NCBI GenBank assembly: GCA_015039465.1
Contig: MU130296.1
Coordinates: forward strand, 7,157 to 29,125
DNA: 21,969 nucleotides
From: Phlegmacium glaucopus
Taxonomy: Eukaryota > Basidiomycota > Agaricomycetes > Agaricales > Cortinariaceae
Reading direction: 5' to 3'
How positions within the stretch are numbered: position 1 is the first letter of the stretch; every line of letters begins with the position of its first letter. Positions 1 to 8,649 of this stretch are shown here, in pieces. The translations under genes were made by a program, and so were the position numbers. Under the pieces are notes generated by a model that was given only the letters and a program-made list of their open reading frames with translations, was not told where the DNA came from and did not search any database.

Positions 1-942
1 TGATGTAACCTTACGCTGCTTGCTATGAGGCCCTGCACGGGGTGATTGGGAACCTGATTGGGAACCTGATTGGGATTTTAAGTCCAGCCTCTCCAATCCA
101 ATTCTCACTTCATCTTCAACTTCTGAATCTGATGGACTGCTGTTTGATGATAAGGATGTAACAGGTTTAGGAGCCCCTAGTGGAGTGGGAGTTGTTGGTG
201 GATGATAGGCTGGAACTGGACCTGTATGACGATGTTGCCGAGCATGAGGTGTAAACAAAACAGTAGCTGCTACTTGGTTCTGAGAAACTTGAATCTGACG
301 GGAAGCAAAAGATGTTGGGGGAACAGGAACTGGGATTGTCCTAGTAGAAGCCTTGGGTCTGGCAGGTGTTATAGGAAGAAGAGGATCTATTCCTTGTTGT
401 CGCTTTGAGGGTTTGCGAATACGGCTTTCAAGAGCTAGAGAAATTTTAAGAAGGAAATACATATATATATTGATTGGTATATACCAGAGGATTGATGTTG
501 AGGATTGAGTATAGCTAAAGATAAAATTGTTTAAATAAATTATAATTATTAAGGACAAATTTATAATGATATACCTTGGCCTGAGGGATTAAGCCCAGTG
601 GCAATGGTATTAGGAGGGTTGTTTTTATCTATAGTTAAATAGTGAAATTAATTTGAAATTTATTGTGTAAATTTAAGGTTAACATACTAATCTCCGGTGC
701 AGGTGCAGCCTTTTGAGGAATTAGTTGACAAGTAGGAGCAGGATCTAAGAGGGAAATTCTAAATATACATGAATTGACAATTTAAAACTATATACCAGGT
801 GGATCTATAGCAAATTAGACAGAAAAAAAATTAAATTGAACAGATGATACTTACTATCAAGAGCAAAGGTTGTCTGAAGGGCACCATGAGGCAGCTCAAC
901 AACAGTTTCCTTTCTCTTTTGTGTATTTTTCTTTGGGGGCAT
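1..942 (-). CDS. Pro/Ser-rich protein of unknown function, 5' part (partial at window edge)
   Basis: Six exons were joined by hand on the minus strand: 942-855, 804-796, 744-688, 628-575, 514-485 and 434-1. They give 224 codons, still open at the window edge. All five introns (50-60 nt) are GT...AG and phase 1, and the internal exons are 9, 57, 54 and 30 nt, so each is a multiple of three. The protein starts MPPKKNTQKRK (basic, possibly nuclear), continues as a Pro/Thr/Ser-rich low-complexity segment, and has an acidic patch (SDSEVEDEV) near residue 195. It then has a short repeat, SGSQSGSQS, encoded by a duplicated GGGAACCTGATT on the plus strand (about 48-74). It ends in a basic stretch, GPHSKQRK, at the edge. 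I recognise no domain. A basic, low-complexity leader like this could precede a transposase or zinc-finger domain further left, but that is a guess. The consistent splicing makes a real gene likely; the function is unknown. Confidence 0.62.
796..804 (-). other. 9-nt microexon of the left-edge gene
   Basis: On the minus strand an acceptor ending CTATAG (AG at 806-805) is followed by ATCCACCTG and then a GTATAT donor (GT at 795-794). It adds three codons and keeps phase 1. If it were skipped the frame would still be kept, so only transcript data can show whether it is used. Confidence 0.45.
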
Positions 943-1224
943 TGGAGAAAAGTGTTCAATGAGATAGAAAAGGATGAATGATGAGGGGAGGGAAGGAAAG
1001 ACGATGCCACAGATATCATCCCTTAAGTGACAGAAAAGGAGCCGGTACGACATGTGAACAGCTCCGAGAACCCAGGACTAAATATAAAATGATTTATAAC
1101 ACTACTAATGATACAAAAGTATAAATACATCTATATAAATATAAAAATACTGCCCGAGAACCATGGAAAGAAGCAACAAGCGCTCTGGGATAAAGAAAAC
1201 ACAAAGTACATATGAAAGGGGGGG
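943..1224. other. AT-rich upstream region of the left-edge gene
   Basis: The stretch lies between the predicted start codon at 942 and the repeat array. It is AT-rich around 1080-1150 and has a run of nine G at 1218-1226 next to the array. The 82-codon minus frame covering 805-1053 overlaps the real first exon, but its upstream part (before the MPPKK start) resembles nothing I know and is probably 5' UTR. I see no clear TATA box at a usual distance. Confidence 0.4.
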
Positions 1225-2486
1225 GGTGAGAGAGAGGTTGAGGAAGGGCCCAGACGAGCGCTTGTAGCTCGTCTGGGCTCACTTGAATGTGGTGGTGAAG
1301 GAAAGGTGGAGGGGCCCAGACGAGATGCAGTGGGTGAAATAGAGGTGGAGGAGAGGCCCAGACGAGCACCTAAAGCTCGTCTGGGCTCATATGAATGTGG
1401 TGGGTGAATAGAGGTGGAGGAGGGGCCTAGACGAGCGCTTGAAGCTCATCTTGGCCCGTTTAAATGTGGTAGGTGAAAGGGAGGTTGAAGAGGGGCCCAG
1501 ATGAATGCTTGAAGCTCATCTGGGCGTGTTTAAGTGTAGTTGGTGAAGAGAGATCGAGGAGGGGCCCAGACGAGCGCTTGAAGCTCGTCTGGGCTCGTTT
1601 GAATGTGGTGGGTGAAAGAGAGGTCAAAGAGGGGCCCAGACGAGCGCTTGAAGCTCGTCTGGGCTCATTTGAATGTGGTGGGTGAAAGAGAGGTCAAAAA
1701 AAGGCCCAGACAAGCGCTTGCAGCTCGTCTGGGCTTGTTTGAATGTAGTTGGTGGAAGAGAGGTCGAGGAGGGGCCCAGACGAGCAGTTGTAGCTCGTCT
1801 AGGCCCTGTGCAATGTGGTGGGTAAAAGAGAGGTTGAGGAGGGGCCCAGACGAGCAGTTGTAGCTCATCCGGGCCCTGTGCAATGTGGTGGGTAAAAGAG
1901 AGGTCGAAGAGGGGCCCAGACGAGCACTTGGAGCTCGTCTGGGCTCGTTTGAACATGGTGGGTGAAAGAGAGGTCACAGAAAGGCCCAGACGAGCACTTG
2001 CAGCTTGTCTGGGCTTGTTTGAATGTAGTTGGTGGAAGAGAGGTGGAAGAGGGGCCCAGACGAGCAGTTGTAGCTCGTCTGGGCCCTGTGCAATGTGGTG
2101 GGTAAAAGAGAGGTCGAGGAGGGGCCCAGACGAGTGCTTGAAGCTTGTCTGGGCTCATTTGAATGTGGTGGGTGAAAGAGAGGTGGAGGGGCCCAGACAA
2201 GCGCTTGAAGCTCGTCTGGGCCTTGTTTGAATGTAGTTGGTGGAAGAGAGGTCAAGGAGGGGCCCAGATGAGCAGTTGTAGCTTGTCTGGGCCCCACACA
2301 ATGTTTTTAGTGAAAGAGAGGTCAAAGAGGAGCCCAGACGAGCACTTGAAGCTCGTCTGGGCTCATTTTAACTTGGTGGATGAGAGAGAGGTCAAGGAGG
2401 AGCCCAGACGAGCGCTTGAAGCTCATCTGGGCTCATTTGAACATGGTGGGAGAAAGAGAGGTCAAAGCAGCGCCCAGACAAGCGCA
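1225..2486. repeat. 70-bp minisatellite array, each unit with a 12-bp inverted repeat
   Basis: About 19 units are present. The hairpin core GCCCAGACGAGC, 7-nt loop, GCTCGTCTGGGC begins at 1248, 1356, 1425, 1495, 1564, 1634, 1704, 1774, 1844, 1914, 1984, 2054, 2124, 2191, 2262, 2332 and 2402. Left arms without a right arm are at 1314 and 2472. From 1564 to 2124 the spacing is exactly 70 bp. The arms are perfectly complementary over 12 bp in at least seven units (for example 1248, 1564, 1634, 1914, 2054), and over 14 bp in the unit at 2054. The linkers fall into three sequence types. Several reading frames on both strands lack stops across the array, but this follows from the repeat composition. 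I do not regard them as genes. Confidence 0.95.
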
Positions 2487-3556
2487 GGCAACAGAATTTG
2501 CCCAAAATGGCTCAAGCGGCTCGGAGCGGCTTGGAGCGGCCCAATTTAGGAAGCAGAGCTCCTTTAAGCCATAAGCAGAAAACCTGACTCAGCTCGCCCC
2601 TGGCAACAGCTTGGCTGGACGGCTTTCGGCTCTGAGCCAAGCCGGTGGCAACACTAACCACACCTTCGCCATAACAACTATTTCTTTGTCATCACTTTCC
2701 CATTATCAGTCAGCACACTTGCTATGGATTATTCACCCAAGAATGCAGGACTTTCCAGGAGCAGAACGCAGCACTTTATATTTATCTTTTATATTTCGGA
2801 TGCTCTTCCTTTTATTATTTAAGTACCCGAAACTTGTATGTATTCCTCAGTTCAAATATCAACCTAGTTTCCTCCTCCTACTCTTCCTCTAAGTTCCCCC
2901 AACTTCCGGTTCCACTCTGTTCTGTTCTTACTCCGAAATTAGGACATGAAGGTTTAGGGTAGCACAGCACATACACTGAGGCTATAGTCCTTTTTCGTTC
3001 CATGGTTCCATTCCAATCAAACTCTGTCTGATACTCCAGAATAGAGTTCCCAAACTTAACATGATGAATGATTGGCCTTTCTTAAATCCTAGGCAAATAA
3101 CACAACAGGTCCATGGTAATTGCCCTAGAAATATAATATTGTATGGTAGCTACTATCGGAACTCCCCTGAGAACTCTGTAAGCAGCATCCCCTTCTTTTC
3201 ATCAGAGTTGATTGAGTTTGTTCATCACCAAGAACTAACTAAATAAGTAGACTGGATATTGGCTCATTCAGTGAATGGATAACTCAAAGTCAGCTGAGGC
3301 TTGAAAGTACCTTGAACAGAAATTTACCATCCTTTGTGGATGTTGGTGCAAGAATGAAAATATTCTATGATTTTTGTTCACTTTCATCTCTCATATGCAT
3401 TGTATCCACAACATGTCACTTCCAAAACATTCAGCGAAATGGTAAATACATTGACGTATATAATAAATTACATGACTCTTTCAAGCATATATACCAATAC
3501 TTTTAATTTTACATGTTGTTGCCCATTCTTCGATTTTATCAGATGGTCACATACCT
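2487..3556. other. Intergenic region with no supported gene
   Basis: This is the stretch between the repeat array and the 3' end of the transporter gene. Frames at 2611-2892, 3061-3246 and 3312-3506 encode unremarkable peptides with no recognisable motif and no family-like continuity, so I do not call them. The part next to 3557 presumably includes the 3' UTR of the transporter. An inverted repeat CTTGGCT...AGCCAAG lies near 2610-2642. Confidence 0.6.
2506..2545. repeat. Short 10-bp-period GC-rich repeat
   Basis: Just right of the array, the decamer AGCGGCTCGG / AGCGGCTTGG / AGCGGCCCAA is repeated about three times. It is a small imperfect tandem repeat and may mark the original border of the repeat-rich segment. 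Confidence 0.6.
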
Positions 3557-6500
3557 TTACACGACACCACCTGGTGGCTGAAACTGCATCGTAATTGGGC
3601 GAGCACCTTCTTTCAAAATGGGGTTCGCCGACGCACCACCACCAACACCAACACCATGAATATGATAATGCTCCCCCACCACCTCCTTCGTCGCCAACAT
3701 AAGTTGATCAAGACGGTTAACGATTCTAAACGATGTGGTGATCCCCACACAGAACATACTAAAGCAAAAAAAAAGATTAAAAAAAATTTGACGAGATTAA
3801 AACGATGATCAACCAAAAAAAAACAAAAAAATTCACTAACAGATATTGTTCGTTTTTGAGGGTATCCAAACTCATGGATCGCGGAAGACCGTAATCTTCC
3901 CCAGCCTCTTTGTGGATGACGTTGAGGCCATGATATTGGAGTAAAAATCGATCCAGTAATGGACAAGGCGTAATTTGCGGAAGTGGACAACCGGTTCGCA
4001 AAGAGGAAGAAATCATAGCTGCGCGTTACAGAAAACACACATTTTTAGGTAATCTGCCCCCACGATTATGAATGTGTTCACGTACAAATGATAGCAAGAA
4101 CGTCGCCTTGGAAATCCGGATCCATGAACCTCGTTCGTCTGAGGAATGCTCGAGCCCAGGAAGGTTCCAGATGATCAAGCACGGATATCAGATTTGAAAG
4201 CGAATATGAAATAGCACTAGCCATTCTATGAATGAGGATTTCCAATCAAGTTCAAGTCGACGATCCAACTTACATTTGTAGATCCACGATTTTATGATAC
4301 CTTTCTTTAGGCCATCTTCCTCTCAAAGAAAACTAGATTTTTCGTTCAGCTATCGAAAAAAAGAAAGAAAACATTTTCTTGAAATCGTACTTCATATGTG
4401 ACATTTGTCCTTAATATAACCGAACGATTCAGCTTTGCGCGAATGGCTAGAAGACTAGAGATGATCTCTTGAATCTCTGGTTCCGATTTTGTACTTGCGA
4501 ATGATAGGATAGCGCAATAGACGGTACCCAATTGAGCTGATGTTGTTGAGAGTAGATTACGGTGGTATATGCGAATAGTGGTGGATGGTGGCAGAAACGA
4601 GACGAGACTGTCAAGTCGTATCAGTATTTTATTAACAACAACAATAAAGGATCAAATTTCCATACAATGCTGCTACAGCTCCGGCCGTCACCAAGACGAA
4701 ACGTCGCTATTAGAATTATTCAGTTCCAGCATGCTTCCTTTGAACAGAAGACGTACCCATGCAATTGTCCATCCAAATCCAGGAGAATTAGGCAATAAAA
4801 AGCGACCATCCTGGTACGAGTATCCGATAACCTATCAAACAAAATGTTACTTTTAAGCCATAAATAACGCGAAGGAATGTATAAATCACAAACCAAGCAT
4901 GCGGTCACGAAATAAACAATATTCGTCGCAGGTGGAATGGGGGCATACAGTCGCGCGAAGAAAAAGAATGGGAAACAAACCCCACAGACGGCGGCTAGGC
5001 CAAAGGGGTTACCTTTCGTCGACCCAGCGGATACGTACCTGCAAATGGAATGACTATGTGATTCCCTCTAAATGTATACAGACAAAACATACCACATTAC
5101 CAAACCTGTCAATCCTCCGAAGAACGTGCTCCCAATACGAGCTATTAGTCCGAATGCTGTATCGCCACGGAAACGCGCAATCGTGATTTGGCCAACAAAT
5201 CTACACCATAAGGCCAATCCTTTGCAAATTAGATGTATATCTTTAAAAGAATTTTAAAAAAAGCTTCTTACACTCCCCATACAAATGAATTTTCTGTAAG
5301 ATTATCAATGAGGACAGGAGACGTAATATAAAACGAGATAATTACGATAGGCAAATGGTGCAGAGCTCTTGAAGAAATACGGCAGACAAAGGAGAACTAA
5401 CAATAAGAGATTATGAACATCTAGACAGGTCACGATCAAAGTGAGAAGCTTACCAGTTAGTAAACTAGCTTTTATCGCAAATAAGGCATTTCCACCACCC
5501 AAGCCCATAATAAAGCTATGTATAAGTGTCATAACCCACTCTGCTGAGTTGCGAGGAGGAAGAGCGTCGGGATCGCGTCCTCGTGGTATTCCGAGATCAT
5601 CAGATAGTTCGGTCTTGTCTTCATCGTCAAGATCATGTTGAATACCTTGGATAACGTCTATGGGACAGAGAAAAAAGGGGATGTTAATAGGGTGGAAGAG
5701 CGATGGATCAAGGTAGTGGAAAGTGATAACGAACCTGGATCGTCGTCTTCCGTTTGTTCTGCATCTTCTGGCACAAGGAACTTGTTCCATCCAAATATAT
5801 TTCCTACTGGCGTCCACAACCGGTCATGAGTACGTTCTTTTTCCAATTTGATGATTTCGTCGAGCTAGTCGAAAGTGATAAACGCGTTAGTGCTTTCCAT
5901 ACCCCAGTACCCAAACAGATAAAAAAGGGAGGAGAGAAGGAGAAGAACGTACTATCTCAATGACGATTGAACAGACTTGTATAAGGTGATATTGATAAAA
6001 ATAGGAGTGAAAAAGGTATCGATGAGGCGGTGTTTGATACTCGTTGTCGGTGCCGTAGTTTTCGTCAATATCATCATGCTCGGATTTGGCGGATTGATGT
6101 TTCCTTGATGGAGACGTAGAAGTTTCAAATACCGGTCGATAAGGATCTAGAATTCGGAGACTATAAAGATCCGATGGAATAAGCAACGCAAAAGATAAAA
6201 AGGAGAAAAGAGCGTGACGATGGAACGAACCGTTTATCACCCCTGAACGACTCCAAAACACTGCATATCTTTTCCCTCAGGTCTTTCACTTTTTTCGCAT
6301 TTTCAGCCACCTCCCGATCTCTCTCTTCTCGTCGAATTCCAAGACAGTAGGTAAACCTCCCGTTACGAACGCCTCCTAACCAGGCGTTTACGGCGGTGAG
6401 ACCATCTCGGCAGACTTCGAGGACGGGGTCGCAACTGGGATGATGGAGAAAATATTAGCAGGAGAATGATAGAATAGAGAGTGCCGAGAAACCAAGGAGT

Positions 6501-8332
6501 AAAAACAGAACCTACCTCTCTCCCAAAATCTGCATCGACTTTCTCGTCCACTCCTCCCGATTCGGATCCCACAACCTCGTCGCTTCCAAATTCAAATACC
6601 GTTGACTTTCAAAAGTTCCTACTGCATGTTCAGTTTCGTGGCCCCTATTTGGTTTATCATACGACATCCGTTGGGATGGACGTGAAATTGAAACCAACGA
6701 AGTGTGTAAGAGGTGGTGATGATTATGTGGATGCGAATGTGAATGATGATGTGAATGATGATGATGCTGAGGATCGTGAACTGAGTGCCTTGGAGAGGAT
6801 GCGACGTTTGAATGTGATTGTATGGAATGAGGTCTTGAGGGTGTATGCGGTTTTCCTTCATCATCGTAAAGTTTGTCTAAAGATGTTCTTCTTGACGGAC
6901 CAGCTGCGGGCGTCCCCATACCAGGGGTATTAGGTACCGTATGAGCAGGCGTTCCACTATCATCAGTCCCCATCCCTATCCCAGCCCCTGGTCCGACTCC
7001 AACTATCGAGAAAAAAGTAGCAAGCCCATCCATTCCCGCCGACATCTGCCTGAACATCTTTTGGAAAGCTTTGAAATCGAGTGGAGCGAAGCGCCCATAA
7101 ATGAGATCGCTCTTCATCAACCTGGCGGATGCGGCCAAGGGACCAAGAGCAGCTTCGCTTGCTTTGATGGAGGTTGATGCTGCGTTTACGCTTTCGGTGT
7201 ATTCGATCATGTTCATTGATGAAGAAGGGGTGTCGGAATCGATTGGGAATGGTGTATTTAGAAGGGTCCGGTGGAGGTCGATGGCGGAGATGAGTGGAGT
7301 GAGTACATCTTGGAGACGAGTTGTGAATTGAGCTGAGATTGTACTTGGGAATATGAGAATGGATCCGACAAGGGCGAGGGCAGAATGAAAGGCGAGTGGT
7401 AGGATAATCGATTTACCAATCTGGGGGAAAGATGAGAATGGCAAAATGAGTAGTAGTATAAGGAAACGTACCAGATAGAAAGGTAGTGGGAAAAGCACAG
7501 CAGTCGTAAGTGTGATATCTAACCAAAGAACTTTTTAAAGATAAGATCAGTGATATAGGAAGGAATAACTTACCTAGACAGATGCACGCAAAAGCAGATG
7601 CGAAGAAGTAAGGTCCGAAACCTTGCCTAGCCTTTATGTATAGAAAGAAGGCACTGCCGAAGAAGATGAATATCCCCAATATTACTGATGGCTATTCAAC
7701 GTGATTGATGGGATATATATAATTCGAAGGAAAGATAAACTTACGGCAGCTTCAACAAACTGACCATTGACAACGTCGAGTATAGTGACAGCGGGATTGT
7801 GAACACGACGGGTGAGATTGGCGAGAAATATGCCCAAGCATGCCCATCTATAAGTCTTATGTTAAAAGGTGTATTAGCGAGGAGGTTTTTTGCAGAGATA
7901 ACATACGCCCAAGCGATTGAGACGAAAAGCAGAATCAGAATTTCTCTCTCCAGCACCGATATAAAAGGATCTCCGGGTGGTGAAAAAAACGCTGCCAACA
8001 ATATAAGGAAGCTAGCCTTTTTCAATTTTGTTACTTTAATTCAATTCAAAATAACGAAGCAGAGACCTTCATACCTGACCAAGGAAAATCTCAACTCTCG
8101 GTATCACGAACAGCACCACCGATACCCAACCAACCACTGTACATCGAATTACAGGCTTGAGCTTGGACCAATTCCAGTTCTTCTCAATCCACTCCGTATG
8201 AGCCCCAATCCATGTCCTCAGCGAGCCTCCTAGTGGCTGATCTTCGGAAGTTGTGGATTCCGCACTTGAGGTTTCTTGGGCTATTTTCACTGATTTCGGT
8301 TCCTGCTTCTCGACGATTGGTGAAGGGCTCAT
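3557..8332 (-). CDS. ArAE/BRE4-family membrane transporter (putative ER aromatic acid exporter), 21 exons
   Basis: The joined protein is about 1166 aa. Exons: 8332-8075, 8016-7907, 7847-7745, 7691-7574, 7518-7472, 7420-6516, 6434-6241, 6146-5953, 5864-5735, 5657-5454, 5396-5346, 5293-5272, 5200-5093, 5038-4894, 4831-4757, 4706-4666, 4607-4391, 4332-4274, 4225-4086, 4018-3841, 3758-3557. Phase is kept throughout. The N-terminal part fits the 6-TM ArAE_2_N family: hydrophobic segments near residues 62-82, 87-97, 105-130, 158-175, 180-212 and 218-240, then a soluble part with RLQDVLTPLISAIDLHR. A His/Ser-rich insert lies at about 422-451. The second membrane bundle (about 725-910) has the family-like blocks RDPDALPPRN (714-723), NALFAIKASLLT, ARFRGDTAFG and CFPFFFFARLYAP. 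The C-terminal BRE4/DUF2421-like part has FSLRGRWPKERY, DHLEPSWARAFLRR and LPQITPCPLLDRF. The family is linked to brefeldin A sensitivity and aromatic acid export; the substrate here cannot be read from sequence. The least certain junctions are the AAG acceptor of exon 2 and the GTGATA donor after exon 7. Confidence 0.9.
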
Positions 8333-8436
8333 GGATGTTGTGGAGACGTTCAAGTTTGTATATAAGTAGATTAGATAATAGAGTCCACACCAGTTGGTAT
8401 GTATTTGTATTTGTCTTAAATGTTTACTTTTTATCA
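8333..8436. other. 5' flank of the transporter gene
   Basis: Only 104 bp separate the transporter start codon (minus strand) from the tRNA-Met gene (plus strand), so the transporter promoter must overlap or lie beyond the Pol III gene. An in-frame ATG further upstream would fall inside the tRNA, so the MSPSP start at 8332 is preferred. Confidence 0.5.
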
Positions 8437-8509
8437 AGCAGCATGGCGCAGCTGGTAGCGCGCGGGGCCCATAACCCCGAGGTCACTCGATCGAGACGAG
8501 TTGCTGCTA
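8437..8509 (+). tRNA. tRNA-Met (CAU), probably initiator, copy 1
   Basis: A complete cloverleaf folds without an intron: acceptor AGCAGCA/TGCTGCT, D stem GCGC/GCGC with loop AGCTGGTA, anticodon stem CGGGG/CCCCG with loop CCCATAA (anticodon CAT), T stem ACTCG/CGAGT with loop ATCGAGA, and discriminator A. Initiator features are the A1:U72 pair, the run of G:C pairs closing the anticodon stem, A54 and A60 in the T loop, and C33. The D loop, with T17 and T20, looks more like an elongator. An eight-T run at about 8515 is a Pol III terminator. The gene sits in the 317-bp gap between the transporter and hydrolase genes. Confidence 0.93.
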
Positions 8510-8512
8510 TAT

Positions 8513-8523
8513 TAATTTTTTTT
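8513..8523 (+). terminator. Pol III T-run terminator of tRNA copy 1
   Basis: An eight-T run starts a few bases after the tRNA discriminator base, as expected for RNA polymerase III termination. Confidence 0.75.
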
Positions 8524-8649
8524 GAATGTGAAGTAGGGCTCATTGATACTGTGAATGCCACTGACGATCCACGAAACATACAGGGTACTGTAGATATCAT
8601 AATAACCTTCCATTACTTACGATCTTAACCTACAAACGACCCCACAACA

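Noticed and set aside
1473..2574. Open frames of 70-128 codons on both strands across the minisatellite
   Set aside because: Frames stay open on both strands at once because the repeat unit lacks stop codons in several frames; the translations are repeat-derived and show no family likeness.
5421..5453. A 33-nt intron at this position of the transporter gene
   Set aside because: The sites GTAAGC...CTAG fit, but the next acceptor (TTGTTAG, AG at 5398-5397) gives a usual 57-nt intron and yields ASLLTVLLCLPYFF, which continues the family pattern without an eight-residue insert.
6481..6933. 150-codon plus-strand frame
   Set aside because: It is antisense to the long exon of the transporter; its Asp-rich stretch is only the complement of the His-rich loop.
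8212..8628. 138-codon plus-strand frame
   Set aside because: It runs through the tRNA-Met gene and is antisense to the first exon of the transporter, so it is a shadow frame.
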